Shown here: in pieces, positions 25,159 through 33,805 of the stretch
Numbering within the stretch: position 1 is the first letter of the stretch
Layout of the letters: each line of letters begins with the position of its first letter
IMG/VR virus record: IMGVR_UViG_3300043773_000274
Location: 1-41,313 of that record
Length of the DNA stretch: 41,313 nt
Direction: 5' to 3' (one strand)
Origin: a virus
Notes under the pieces: generated by a model
The model's database searches: none
What the model saw: only the letters and a program-made list of their open reading frames with translations
What the model was told of the DNA's origin: nothing
Program-made: the position numbers and the translations under genes

Positions 25159-26088
25159 TTACGCGCCGGGTGATCCGAAGATGCCCAGTGGGTCAGAGAA
25201 GCCGAAGCTGTAACGCTCGCGGGCTTTGTAGCGGACGTTGCCGGTGTCAAAGTCACCATCCATCGATGTTGTCATCGCAGCACGTTCGAAGTGCTTCAAA
25301 CCGTTAGGAACGTCTGTGGTCAGGAACCAAGCGTTTGTGTCGGTCAGATAGTGGTTAACGGTGTAACCAGCAGAGATGGTGCCCATTGACTTCAACGCAT
25401 TGATGTCGTTGTCAGCGGTAGCAACTCGCAGTTCGGTGTCCAGCAAACGCTTTGCCACGAACATCAAAGATGGTGGGATCACCAGTTTGACGGGCTTGGC
25501 AGCGATCAGCAGACCACGCTCATCCACCCAAGCTGCGATCTGAATGGTAGCGGCTTCCAAGGAAGTCTCATTCAAGTCAGAAGCTGTGGATGGTGTGTTG
25601 CCGTTGGTGCCACCAGAAATCAGAGGGTGGTTAACCAGAGTGGCAGAGCTATTGAAACCAAACAGAGACACGCCGTCACCGCCGAGGGCAGTACCGGAGA
25701 AGCCTGTATTCAGAACAGCAGCAGCCTTGACCTGCTTGGTGTACGCCATACCGCGAGCCAGAGCTTTGGTGTAGCGGCCAGACAGACTGTCGTACAGGTT
25801 GTCTTCCACTGCTTCTTCAGTGATGGAGAAGCCCAGAGCGATGGTTTCGTGGGTGTAGCGAGCGGTAAAGGCTTCCTGCGCGTTGTCGAAAGCGATGGAC
25901 GAACCCTCGTTTTTAACAGGTGCAGCGCCGAAACCGGACAGCTTGGTCTCTTCTTCGAATGAACGCTCAGAAGATTCTGTTTCGTACAGTTCTTTGTGCT
26001 CTTCGCCGTAGCGAGCGTACTCTAAACCGAACAGTGCATTCAAACCCGGGAGGAGTTCTTTAAGTAGTTGTGCGCGTGAAATTGCCAT
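25159..26088 (-). CDS. major capsid protein
   Basis: The 309-residue protein has the look of an HK97-fold major head protein. There is an N-terminal helical region with LLKELLPGLNALFGLEYARY, an E-loop-like acidic stretch (EEHKELYETESSERSFEEETKLSGFG), then KNEGSSIAFDNAQEAFTARYTHETIALGFSITEEAVEDNLYD. The domain ends in beta-rich sequence with KHFERAAMTTSMDGDFDTGN and YSFGFSDPLGIFGSPGA. Mu gpT-like head proteins share the FSITEEAVEDN region. An AAGGAGT site precedes the ATG, and its own terminator follows the stop. Confidence 0.85.
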   Translation of the reverse strand: MAISRAQLLKELLPGLNALFGLEYARYGEEHKELYETESSERSFEEETKLSGFGAAPVKNEGSSIAFDNAQEAFTARYTHETIALGFSITEEAVEDNLYDSLSGRYTKALARGMAYTKQVKAAAVLNTGFSGTALGGDGVSLFGFNSSATLVNHPLISGGTNGNTPSTASDLNETSLEAATIQIAAWVDERGLLIAAKPVKLVIPPSLMFVAKRLLDTELRVATADNDINALKSMGTISAGYTVNHYLTDTNAWFLTTDVPNGLKHFERAAMTTSMDGDFDTGNVRYKARERYSFGFSDPLGIFGSPGA

Positions 26089-26099
26089 GATTTAACTCC

Positions 26100-26702
26100 T
26101 TACAGGCCGACGTTGTTCAAGAACGAATGGGCACTGGGGTTGAACTTAACCAACACATCAGTGAACGCATCGCCGGGAGTGGACGCGAAGCCCACAATAC
26201 GAAAAGCCGCAGCACTAGCCTGCACACTAGCCGATAAAGAGCTAGTTGAGTTACCAGTCTGGGTTGAACCAGTGCTAGTGCTCTGTACGGCAGTAAAGAA
26301 GGTGTTGGTGCCCAAAACTGATTGAGCGCCAGAACCACTTAGCTGAGCTTGGAAGGTAACGAAAGGATCAGTAATCACGTATGCAGTCACCACGCCGGTT
26401 GTGCCGGAGGGGTAGTACTGGCCGTAAATTTGCTGGCCTTGTGCGTTGATATAGGAAGCACCGACGAAAACGCCGACTGCACCGATACCATTGCCACCAA
26501 GGTTGTTGGTGGTAATGTCTGCGCCGGTAGCGGTAGACAGAGCGATATAACCGTCTGAGCCGATGATGACGACTTGCCCGTAAAACAGGTTTGTGCCTTC
26601 GCCAGCGGGATCGATTAGGAACTGACTCGTGGCGCCAGCATAAGGCATGCCGTCGACACGATTAATGGGACGTAGCCCATAGGGAGAAGCAGTAGCGGCC
26701 AT
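26100..26702 (-). CDS. putative capsid decoration / cement protein
   Basis: The 200-residue protein begins MAATASPYGLRPINRVDGMPYAG, a start typical of a family encoded just upstream of capsid genes in aquatic phages. It is beta-rich (QYYPSGTTGVVTAYVITDPFVTFQAQL) with a Ser/Thr/Ala linker and ends KFNPSAHSFLNNVGL. An AAGGAGT site precedes the start. It is 11 bp before the capsid gene. A decoration role is inferred from position and composition. Confidence 0.65.
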   Translation of the reverse strand: MAATASPYGLRPINRVDGMPYAGATSQFLIDPAGEGTNLFYGQVVIIGSDGYIALSTATGADITTNNLGGNGIGAVGVFVGASYINAQGQQIYGQYYPSGTTGVVTAYVITDPFVTFQAQLSGSGAQSVLGTNTFFTAVQSTSTGSTQTGNSTSSLSASVQASAAAFRIVGFASTPGDAFTDVLVKFNPSAHSFLNNVGL

Positions 26703-26716
26703 TTAAGGACTCCTTG

Positions 26717-27172
26717 TTACTTTGAACTTGAACCAAATCCGCCACGACTTGTTGTTGACTTTCGGTCAGCAAACAAAGGCATGCGCGGATCACTATTTCG
26801 CATGAAGCTGTTATCTACAGAACTCATCTGGTTTTGTGCCTGTTTGTCGTAATACTCGTTCCGGGCCTGTACGCGATCAATGGCTTGCTTACAAAGCATG
26901 AGGCCACCTGTCTCGACATTTCCGGTCTTAGCATCACCTTCCAACAGCAACTCCGGGTGATCCACTGCCTTCACTGGCTCCCAGCCTTCACGCATCATTT
27001 TTGATACGTGCGTAGGTTGTGCCATTCCATTGATGCTCGTCATGATGTAACGATACCTATAGTTGGCGTCTGGAAGCGGATCTGGCAAGGAACTCGAAGG
27101 TACATAGACATAACGAGTTGTTTTAGCGCGTGACTCAAGATCACGAGGGTTCCGGTTTGTATTTTCAGCCAT
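26717..27172 (-). CDS. conserved head-region protein of unknown function
   Basis: The 151-residue protein has a basic start (MAENTNRNPRDLESRAKTTR), then PLPDANYRYRYIMTSING, a helical EGWEPVKAVDHPEL region and a Ser/Gly tail. I have seen similar proteins between scaffold and capsid genes in uncultured phages. It overlaps the scaffold stop by 8 bp. It may be a head assembly accessory; no motif decides this. Confidence 0.6.
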   Translation of the reverse strand: MAENTNRNPRDLESRAKTTRYVYVPSSSLPDPLPDANYRYRYIMTSINGMAQPTHVSKMMREGWEPVKAVDHPELLLEGDAKTGNVETGGLMLCKQAIDRVQARNEYYDKQAQNQMSSVDNSFMRNSDPRMPLFADRKSTTSRGGFGSSSK

Positions 27173-28109
27173 TTGATTTCTCCAATTTTGCTACTTCGTT
27201 TGCGTACTGCTGCGGTGTAAGTCCATACCTCTTTGCCAACGCTACTTGCGTCGGTGTCAGTTGTATCTTTCTTGCGCCCGTAGAGCGAGTTGCTGGTGCA
27301 ACCACCGAAGTAGGTCGTTTGGAGCCATCGCCGGAACGTGGCTTGTCTTCACTGCCGAAAACTTCCGGAAATGTCGACTTCATGCGAGCATCAATGCGCT
27401 CGAAATATTCATCAGAGCGGGGGTCAAGTCCCGAGTTGACTAGTTTTTGGTGCAGCCCTAGTGCAAAGCTGGTGTGTTCCTCGTATCCCGTAGAACCGAA
27501 CCACTGGTTTTTAGCCTGCCAGCGAACAGTTTTTTCGTCGATTTCTGGACGCGATACTTGTGGTTGAGTTTGTACAGTAGTTTCAGCGTCTTGTAAAGGG
27601 GGTGCGCGAAAGTTTTTTGCAGCCTCGGTTCGCATCTTGGCGTCCGTCATGGCTTCTTGGGCTGCAACTAAGGCATCTGCGTCTCCGGATTCATACGCTG
27701 CTTTGTATTGCCGCTTGGCGTTTTCCAGCTCGCCGTCCGCCACCTGTTTAATGGAGGCTGCGTATTGTTCAGTGCCAGACTTAACATACTGTTTAAGTTT
27801 GGTGTTCTCACTGACCATGTGCTGAGCGAGGCGCTCAAGCTCCTGCTTTTCACGGAACAGGGACTCTTTGGCCCTGCGCTCATCGTGGCGGGCATGAGTT
27901 AGCTCTTTGATCCGTTTTTTGACACCGTCCGAATAGCTTTCGATCTCCTCATCGGTAGGATCTTCCACATCGCGGTCCAGTGGCTTGCGGCCACGGTCTT
28001 TTTCGGGGGTGTCATCAACGATCTCGACCTCTACTTCATCACCGGAAACGGTGATTTCAACGTCTTTATCGTTATCGTCAATCTCATCTGGAAATTTAAA
28101 AGCAGGCAT
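27165..28109 (-). CDS. putative scaffolding protein
   Basis: The 314-residue protein is strongly acidic at the N-terminus (EIDDNDKDVEITVSGDEVEVEIVDD). A long charged coiled coil occupies about residues 60-170, and a basic, Thr/Gln-rich C-terminal domain ends LAKRYGLTPQQYANEVAKLEKSNG. Acidic-coil-basic order with the location between portal and capsid is the usual scaffold signature. It has a good AAGGAGC site before the ATG at 28107-28109. Confidence 0.8.
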   Translation of the reverse strand: MPAFKFPDEIDDNDKDVEITVSGDEVEVEIVDDTPEKDRGRKPLDRDVEDPTDEEIESYSDGVKKRIKELTHARHDERRAKESLFREKQELERLAQHMVSENTKLKQYVKSGTEQYAASIKQVADGELENAKRQYKAAYESGDADALVAAQEAMTDAKMRTEAAKNFRAPPLQDAETTVQTQPQVSRPEIDEKTVRWQAKNQWFGSTGYEEHTSFALGLHQKLVNSGLDPRSDEYFERIDARMKSTFPEVFGSEDKPRSGDGSKRPTSVVAPATRSTGARKIQLTPTQVALAKRYGLTPQQYANEVAKLEKSNG

Positions 28110-28118
28110 TTTTGCTCC

Positions 28119-28544
28119 TTAAGCGCGGGTGTAACCCCGGGGATCTTGCACAACACATTCAATTTGGTCGTCGTTCAGTACCCTGAACTCTTTACCAAAC
28201 ACTCGAAAGCGCGTACCGGTGTAGGTACGCACGAGCACAAAGTCACCCTCTTTACACCATGCTCCTGATGGAAATTTGGCGGTATCTTTGTACGCATCTG
28301 GCCCGAGCTTCATAACCCAAAGCACGGTTGTGGCGCTCTCTTCAAGGCGCATGGTTGCGGCATCTCGGATGAGGTCCAGAGATGTTCCCGCAAGCTTCTC
28401 GTCTACGGCAGGCACGATACACAGCATCTTGTAGCCCGTCGGTATAGGCAAGGCGGACGCTTTATCGTCGTCATCCTCGGGTTTATCTAGGGGCTGGATG
28501 TATTTGGGTAAGGTAATACCCGGGGGCAGAAGGATTTCACTCAT
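28119..28544 (-). CDS. GroES-like co-chaperonin-fold protein
   Basis: The 141-residue protein has a GroES-like core. YKMLCIVPAVDEKLAGTSLDLI matches the roof/base region with its mobile-loop position, and TTVLWVMKLGPDAYKD and WCKEGDFVLVRTYTGTRFRVFGKEFRVLNDDQIECVV match the barrel strands. Phages such as T4 (gp31) encode a co-chaperonin so that GroEL can fold the capsid protein; this gene lies between portal and scaffold, which fits that use. The N-terminal 35 residues are acidic and extra to the fold. It overlaps the next small gene by 8 bp. Confidence 0.7.
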   Translation of the reverse strand: MSEILLPPGITLPKYIQPLDKPEDDDDKASALPIPTGYKMLCIVPAVDEKLAGTSLDLIRDAATMRLEESATTVLWVMKLGPDAYKDTAKFPSGAWCKEGDFVLVRTYTGTRFRVFGKEFRVLNDDQIECVVQDPRGYTRA

Positions 28545-28731
28545 CTGATTGTTCGGCTTTCTTCACAAGGTCTAGGAGATGGCGCTCTGCAAGAGCCAGA
28601 CCCTGAATGGTCCCGCAGAGTTTTTGGTATTCCTCAAATGAGCGACATGCTCCGCTGGCGGCATCATCCGCATAGTTGTTCATGTCGGTGCGTATTAGTT
28701 CGCGCAATACGCGGGCGAAATCCTGAATCAT
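28537..28731 (-). CDS. small helical protein between portal and GroES-like genes
   Basis: The 64-residue protein (MIQDFARVLRELIRTDMNNYADDAASGACRSFEEYQ…) is predicted helical throughout. Similar short proteins occur after portal genes in aquatic phages. It overlaps the portal stop by 4 bp (28728-28731) and the GroES-like start by 8 bp. No domain is recognised. Confidence 0.6.
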   Translation of the reverse strand: MIQDFARVLRELIRTDMNNYADDAASGACRSFEEYQKLCGTIQGLALAERHLLDLVKKAEQSDE

Positions 28732-31079
28732 GGTGTTTTCCTCAGTTTGGCAACCTCAATGGCTGTTTTGTCTTGCTGCGTCCGAGCTTGAAGCGCAAGT
28801 TCTTGTTCTTTGATTTGTGCATCGCTCTGAATCTTTTGACCTTTAAGCTGCAATTCGCCTTCTTTGATTTGCAGTGTTTTCTGTTGCATTTGTACAACAG
28901 GGTCTTCTGCCTGTTTCTGGATCTCTTGCTGAGCGGCCTGCGCTTGGTTTTGCTGCAAGAGTTGCTGAGAAGCCTGCGCCAGCATTTTGGACAGAGAGAT
29001 TTCGATCTCCGGAGGCAACTGTTCTCCCTCTGGAGGCAGTGGCATACCAAGCTGTTGCTCAATCTTCTGGCGATAACCAAAGCCAACGTGCTCTGCAATG
29101 TGGGCCATGGCCGCAGCCTGCATTGCCCCCGCCCTCGGGTTTTGACCAATCAATTCCATGATGATTGGGTCCTGCATCGCAGCTTGGTGAACCTGAATAT
29201 GGGCTTGGTGGTCCTGATGCTGGAAGGCTTTGACGGGCTTGCCCTTAAGCAGGTTCTGATTTTCAGAGACCGGATCTGTCGGTTTCTGGTCTTCGTCCAT
29301 AGGAACGAGTTTGTCGGCATTCTTGATGCCCAGAACGTCCAACATACCCCTGTGCAGCTTTGGCAGGTCGTAGATGTCCGGGGCAGATTGGGCCAGTTGG
29401 ATAACCGCCTGATACTGAACTACCCGCTGAGAAAGGGTAGCTGCGTTGGGGTCGCTGACCGGCAAGATGTCTACATGGCGGTAGTCGCCCTTTTTGGCCC
29501 TTGGGCCTTTCTCGCCGTCCGGCTCGTAGGTGTATTCGTCGTCGGTGTAATCTCGAATGATCACTGCCAAGAGTTGAAGTTCCTGCTTCAGGGCAAAATG
29601 GACCCGAGCCTGAACTGCGGTCATGACCTTGAGCTGTCTCTCGAGCAGAGCCAGAGTCGAACCCACGGGTGCGTTGGCGCCCATGTCGCTGATCTTCATA
29701 TCTGCGGTGGCTGCAAACCTGCGGCCCTCTTCCACAATATTGCTTAGCAGTGACATCAGAACCTGACTTGGTTCTTTGTATGGCAGCGGCAAGATGTTGT
29801 CTTTGATCGTGCCGGAACCCACATCCACGTCGCGGAACTCGCCCGGTGCGATTGGGGTATCGTCGCCCTTGATCCGCAGACCACGGGTCTTCAATCCACC
29901 GGGCAAGTTGCTCAAGGTGCCTGCGTCGATCAACTGACGCATCAAGCTGGTGGCAGAGTTTGCGAACCCGCCAATCAGGTGGAACAGGCCGAATCCATAC
30001 GCACCAAAGCCGGGGATGTACTGGTAGTGAACGAAGTGCTGGCGCTTAAGGTGGAGGCTGTCTTCCTCATTCCAGTTACGGCGGATGGCCATAACTGTGT
30101 TCGTTCCGCGAAGGAAGGTCACCACATACGGCAGAGCGATACCTGTAGGTTCGCCGTCATCGTCCTTATCACACAGGGGATCGTCTTTGATGCACAGCTT
30201 GACGTGGCTTTCGCACAATGTGAAGCGCTCGTCGTTTAAATCAGCAAAGCCTGTTTCTTTGTCCTTGGCCTTGTTAATCTCATCAATTGCTCGATCAGGA
30301 CTGCCAATATCCACATCGCAGTAGAACCCGGCCTGTTGTAGCTCCATGATCTCGTTCTTGGTCTTGCGCATAACATGCGTGACCCGGTAGCAACTCTGGA
30401 TGTCTGAGGTTCCATAGGGGAGGTATATATCCTCTGCCGGGATGAAGATCGAGGTCTGGCGCCCAATACTTGGGTCGTAATAGACCTTCTTGAAAGCCGA
30501 ACCCGTGGCCGGTAGGCTCCACAACATGCGCTCATGCTCTGGGCGGAACTCCTGCATGACCTCGGTCAATTGGAAGTTCATGTCATCCTGAACCCTCTGA
30601 GCGGCCTCTTTCTTCTCAGGGGTGTCCTTGCCCATGATTTTTGTACGTACAGGACCCTGCGCCGGAAATGTTTCGGTGATGGTTTCCGACTGAAAGCGGA
30701 CCACCGCCTCGGTGATCATGGGGTGGAAGACGCCGGAGGCACCGTCCCACGGCTCAGTGCGCTCTTCAATCTGTAGGCCAAGAAGCTTCAGGCCGGTGAC
30801 ATAAGCTTTCTCCCACTCCTTGCGAGAGTTCTTGTCATTGTCAATGTCGCTGGCCAGATCACTGACCAAAGCAGACATCGCACCCGAAGGCAGGTACTCA
30901 GCAAGGTTGGCATCAAAATCATCAACGCTTGGCTCATCCTTCTCGATACTGATCTCGAGATCGCCAATCCCAATGTTGACCTCTTCGGGGTCAATGATCT
31001 CAATCTCAATGGCCTCCTCTTCAGTGGCCTCCAGTCCCATTGGTGCTTGATAGAGAGCTTTGTCGATATTGGTAGCCAT
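28728..31079 (-). CDS. portal protein
   Basis: The 783-residue protein is a long podovirus-type portal. The N-terminus is acidic, and the core contains KNSRKEWEKAYVTGLKLLG, VRFQSETITETFPAQGPVRTKIMGKDTPEKKEAAQRV and a later helical domain. The last 110 residues are a Gln/Lys-rich coiled coil, resembling the barrel helices of P22-type portals. It forms the dodecameric ring through which DNA enters and leaves the head. It is 9 bp downstream of the large terminase gene. Confidence 0.88.
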   Translation of the reverse strand: MATNIDKALYQAPMGLEATEEEAIEIEIIDPEEVNIGIGDLEISIEKDEPSVDDFDANLAEYLPSGAMSALVSDLASDIDNDKNSRKEWEKAYVTGLKLLGLQIEERTEPWDGASGVFHPMITEAVVRFQSETITETFPAQGPVRTKIMGKDTPEKKEAAQRVQDDMNFQLTEVMQEFRPEHERMLWSLPATGSAFKKVYYDPSIGRQTSIFIPAEDIYLPYGTSDIQSCYRVTHVMRKTKNEIMELQQAGFYCDVDIGSPDRAIDEINKAKDKETGFADLNDERFTLCESHVKLCIKDDPLCDKDDDGEPTGIALPYVVTFLRGTNTVMAIRRNWNEEDSLHLKRQHFVHYQYIPGFGAYGFGLFHLIGGFANSATSLMRQLIDAGTLSNLPGGLKTRGLRIKGDDTPIAPGEFRDVDVGSGTIKDNILPLPYKEPSQVLMSLLSNIVEEGRRFAATADMKISDMGANAPVGSTLALLERQLKVMTAVQARVHFALKQELQLLAVIIRDYTDDEYTYEPDGEKGPRAKKGDYRHVDILPVSDPNAATLSQRVVQYQAVIQLAQSAPDIYDLPKLHRGMLDVLGIKNADKLVPMDEDQKPTDPVSENQNLLKGKPVKAFQHQDHQAHIQVHQAAMQDPIIMELIGQNPRAGAMQAAAMAHIAEHVGFGYRQKIEQQLGMPLPPEGEQLPPEIEISLSKMLAQASQQLLQQNQAQAAQQEIQKQAEDPVVQMQQKTLQIKEGELQLKGQKIQSDAQIKEQELALQARTQQDKTAIEVAKLRKTP

Positions 31080-31088
31080 AGATAATCC

Positions 31089-32579
31089 TTAGTAATACGC
31101 AGCTTTACGGCGAAAGCTTGGTTGATCTTCTTCATCGCTCTCGAGGCTTATAAAGCCTCCACGCCTAAATCTCAGTAACGCTTGGCTGGTTGAGTCAACA
31201 AGGTCGTCATGGTCCCCGTTCGGAAAGGACGCGACCTCTTCTATCAACTCATCTGCCCATCTGGTGTCTGGACACCAAACCACGCCCGACGCAAAAAGAT
31301 CGGAAATGGCGTTTACACGCGCAATCTTATCGCTTCCTTTGCCCGGTGTATATTCCGAAAGAGGAACACCTATCTGGCGAAGCTCATAAATGAGGGGGGC
31401 ACCTGCGGCTTTTTTCTCAATGATCAGGGTGTCCGGCTCCCATTCCTGATAAAGCTCCAGCGCCTTCTGTTTAAGCTCCGGAAACTCCATCCGGGCTTTG
31501 AAGGAGTCCAAACAGATGATGTTTGTTCGATTCTCGCCCTGATCGTTAGGGTGGTCGAAGACCCCCCACGTGGTGCAAGCTGAATAATCTGCGCGGTTTG
31601 ACTTCTCGAAGGCGGTATCCCAGCTTTGGATGACGTACTCACAGATAGGAGGGGTCTCCGACTGCCAGATCTTCCACATGTCGCGCTTGATGATCGCGTT
31701 TCCCTCGGATGTGGGGTTCTGTTGGTACTGCGCTTCCCATTTGGCGACTGGAATCTCAGCCTTGATGGCCTCCAGCTCTTCCTTTTTCCAAAAACCGGGC
31801 CATAAAGGGCTTCCGGACGGCAGAATTGCGGGGAATTCGATCACTTCCCAGTCGTTTACACCGTCTTTTTCGGAATTCTTGAGGATGGCGCCAGTCAGAT
31901 CTCTCTTGGCCCACCGGGTCATCACAATAATGATGGCTCCACCGGGCTGTAAACGCTGCCGAGGGCCAGATGTGTACCACTCATACACATTGTCAAACAC
32001 CGCAGGGTTGCCTTGCTTGGCCTCCTGCTCAGAATGAGGGTCATCAATGATCAAAAGATCCGCGCCCTTACCAGTGACAGCACCACCAACACCAATAGCG
32101 AAGTAATCTCCGCCCATGTCGGTATTCCATCGTCCTGCGGCTTTTGAGTCAGAGGAGAGCTTAGTGTCAAAGATCCGGCTGTAGGTCTCGGAAGAGACCA
32201 GATTCCTTACCTTCCTACCAAAACCCACGGCCAGTTCTGCGGTGTGAGCGGTCTGGATGATCTTCTTCTCCGGGAACTTGCCCAGAAACCAAGCCGGGAG
32301 CAGGAAGGAGGCAAACTCAGACTTGGTGTGCCGGGGAGGCATGTTGATGATCAACCTCTTCAACTCCCCCTTGGCCACACGCTCAAAAGCGTTGGCCATG
32401 ATCTGGTGGTGTTTCCCTGAAATAAACCCCGGCCACATGTGAGACGCAAAATAAATAAACGACTCATTGCACTTCTCAACCCTGTCGTACTCCAGAAGCA
32501 TCATGATCTTGGCTCGCTCAAGATCATCGACCAAGGGGATCAAGCTCTTGTACTTCTCGACCTCCTCGCGGCTCATCAT
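31089..32579 (-). CDS. terL: large terminase subunit
   Basis: The 496-residue protein has both terminase domains. The ATPase part has a Walker A-like NMPPRHTKSEFAS at about residues 97-109 and Walker B LLIIDDPHSEQEAKQGN with the catalytic acidic residue. The nuclease part has the RNase H-like triad positions SWDTAFEKSNRADYS, TLIIEKKAAG and NGDHDDLVDSTSQAL. The usual length is about 450-550, so it is complete. It starts at a tandem Met and overlaps the LexA-like stop by 4 bp. It packages DNA into the prohead through the portal. Confidence 0.95.
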   Translation of the reverse strand: MMSREEVEKYKSLIPLVDDLERAKIMMLLEYDRVEKCNESFIYFASHMWPGFISGKHHQIMANAFERVAKGELKRLIINMPPRHTKSEFASFLLPAWFLGKFPEKKIIQTAHTAELAVGFGRKVRNLVSSETYSRIFDTKLSSDSKAAGRWNTDMGGDYFAIGVGGAVTGKGADLLIIDDPHSEQEAKQGNPAVFDNVYEWYTSGPRQRLQPGGAIIIVMTRWAKRDLTGAILKNSEKDGVNDWEVIEFPAILPSGSPLWPGFWKKEELEAIKAEIPVAKWEAQYQQNPTSEGNAIIKRDMWKIWQSETPPICEYVIQSWDTAFEKSNRADYSACTTWGVFDHPNDQGENRTNIICLDSFKARMEFPELKQKALELYQEWEPDTLIIEKKAAGAPLIYELRQIGVPLSEYTPGKGSDKIARVNAISDLFASGVVWCPDTRWADELIEEVASFPNGDHDDLVDSTSQALLRFRRGGFISLESDEEDQPSFRRKAAYY

Positions 32580-32806
32580 AGGGAAGCTACTCCACGGACA
32601 CTGCGGTCAATCAGCTTGATCGAATTGAACTTGTGCGGCTTGATTACAAGCAAGCCCTCATCCTGAAGGATGTGGACAACCCTGTGGATGTTTGCCTTGC
32701 TCTTCAATCCCAAGCCCCGGGCAATCACGGCATACGACGGCGGCACACCGTGTAAACGCACGTAAGCACGGATGAAATCATAGACGAGTTGTTGTTTGGG
32801 ACTCAT
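32576..32806 (-). CDS. LexA-type winged-helix DNA-binding protein without peptidase domain
   Basis: The 76-residue protein starts MSPKQQLVYDFIRAYVRLHGVPPSYAVIARGLGLKSKANIHRVV, which matches the LexA N-terminal domain: helix 1 LVYDFIRAYVRLHG, the Pro-Pro turn, and the recognition helix KSKANIHRVVHIL. It is followed by the wing (LLVIKPHKF). The C-terminal S24 self-cleavage domain of LexA is absent. I prefer the ATG at 32804-32806, right after GTTTAAAC, over one 7 codons upstream. It is the first gene before terL, overlapping it, so it may regulate the late operon. Confidence 0.72.
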   Translation of the reverse strand: MSPKQQLVYDFIRAYVRLHGVPPSYAVIARGLGLKSKANIHRVVHILQDEGLLVIKPHKFNSIKLIDRSVRGVASL

Positions 32807-32815
32807 GTTTAAACG

Positions 32816-32844
32816 ATTGTACATCAAGGAGCGAACGTTCGCAA
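32816..32844 (-). promoter_or_regulatory. promoter for the LexA-like / terL transcript
   Basis: On the minus strand TTGCGA (32839-32844) is followed by 17 bp and TACAAT (32816-32821). The expected start of RNA is only about 3 nt before the LexA-like ATG at 32806, so the message would be nearly leaderless. The -35 overlaps the palindrome at 32831-32842. Confidence 0.45.
32831..32842. promoter_or_regulatory. 12-bp palindrome GCGAACGTTCGC, operator candidate
   Basis: A perfect 12-bp inverted repeat overlaps the -35 of the promoter upstream of the LexA-like gene. GAAC/GTTC half-sites are used by several LexA groups, though with a spacer that is missing here. It is a natural candidate for autoregulation. 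Confidence 0.4.
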
Positions 32845-33012
32845 GGGTCTCTTTTCCAAAAATATAGATCCCCCCGGGGGTCTGGAACGGGAAGAGAAGG
32901 GGGGGGTCTGTGGAAATAGTTTTGTTTGAGTGGATTAGAGCGTATAGGGTAGACGGGCCTGCACCGCCGCAAAAGGCGGGTGGGGAGTGGGTGGGGTGCG
33001 CGTGATGACCGT
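32845..33012. other. non-coding gap between small terminase and LexA-like genes
   Basis: The 168 bp hold no convincing gene. Seen are the palindrome CCCCCGGGGG (32871-32880), a run of seven or more G near 32900, and a hairpin CCGCC-GCAAAA-GGCGG at 32964-32979, 49 bp below the terS stop on the minus strand. The hairpin lacks a T-run, so it may only slow transcription. Confidence 0.4.
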
Positions 33013-33645
33013 TTACACGCTACGCATGGGCTTGACGTTGTCCAGTAGCTTGAGGTGGCCAGACAACTCTTTGCGTAGTTGCTCTGCGCTGGGTTTGTCT
33101 ACAGGCTTATCGGTGGCTATCTGGAACATGCCAGCCGCCCTGCCCATCAACTCCAGTGCTTTCAACCGTGATCCTTCCTGCTTGCCTCCTTTGGTCAGTG
33201 CCAACAACTCCTTCATCACATACCGTTTGGTAGCCGCCGTGTCTTCTGCCAGCACTTCGATGGTCTCACCCCATGCATCTTGCAGTGCCTTCTGGATACG
33301 TGGATCACGGCTCAGCCTGTAGGCACTTGACGTGATGACTTGATCTGATCCCTTTGCGTTGGGGTATGCGTCTCGATACGCTTGTCTCATGGTCTTGCCA
33401 GCGATACACCCTTTGGTGAATTCCATCTGGCTTGCGGTCAGTGGTTGGATCTTCCTGTAGTCCTCAGTGCCTCTTGGCTTTCCATCGACTCTCATTACTG
33501 GGGGTTCTGCGCGTGAGGCTAACCGTTCCGCTTCGCTGATCTCCGGCCCGTCATCTTCCGTGTCTGGCTCTTGTAGGTGAGCATCCTCCAGCGCTTGCAG
33601 TAGTTCATCTTTGCTTGCCCGTCCGGCCTTCTTTGTATCGTTCAT
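33013..33645 (-). CDS. terS: small terminase subunit (probable)
   Basis: The 210-residue protein has an acidic disordered N-terminus. A small-terminase-like helical core follows at about residues 70-130 (LTASQMEFTKGCIAGKTMRQAYRDAYPNAKGSDQVITSSAYRLSRDPRIQKAL), then a helical oligomerisation part (RLKALELMGRAAGMF) and a basic tail. Homologues of the core act as the DNA-recognising partner of TerL. It is the first gene of the leftward block, with an AGGA site before the ATG at 33643-33645, and lies 206 bp ahead of the LexA-like gene. Confidence 0.8.
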   Translation of the reverse strand: MNDTKKAGRASKDELLQALEDAHLQEPDTEDDGPEISEAERLASRAEPPVMRVDGKPRGTEDYRKIQPLTASQMEFTKGCIAGKTMRQAYRDAYPNAKGSDQVITSSAYRLSRDPRIQKALQDAWGETIEVLAEDTAATKRYVMKELLALTKGGKQEGSRLKALELMGRAAGMFQIATDKPVDKPSAEQLRKELSGHLKLLDNVKPMRSV

Positions 33646-33805
33646 GTCTCATGTCCTGTGGTTAATTACAGCCTGTTTAAACATCCAGTACCGTTCTCAG
33701 GGCAGAGTCTACCAGAGCCGTTTAAACCTGTACAGGCTACCCATGCACCAACCCATCCCTGATCGTGCCTTGTAGGCACTTCTGCAATACTTTCGTACTA
33801 GAAAG
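33646..33805. other. non-coding control region upstream of terS
   Basis: No gene is seen. There are GTTTAAAC copies at 33675 and 33720, a 10-bp palindrome CCTGTACAGG (33727-33736) abutting the second, and a hairpin GTGCCT-TGT-AGGCAC (33765-33779). On the minus strand the 33675 copy is followed after 4 nt by a TGTAAT box (a possible -10) before the terS ribosome site; no good -35 was found. Confidence 0.4.

Noticed and set aside
28638-29747. 369-residue plus-strand frame opposite the portal gene
   Set aside because: It is antisense to a clear portal gene, has Leu/His/Cys-rich mirror composition and crosses gene borders.
32778-32972. 64-residue minus-strand frame before the LexA-like gene
   Set aside because: Pro/Arg-rich shadow-like composition over the promoter and palindrome; no ribosome site.
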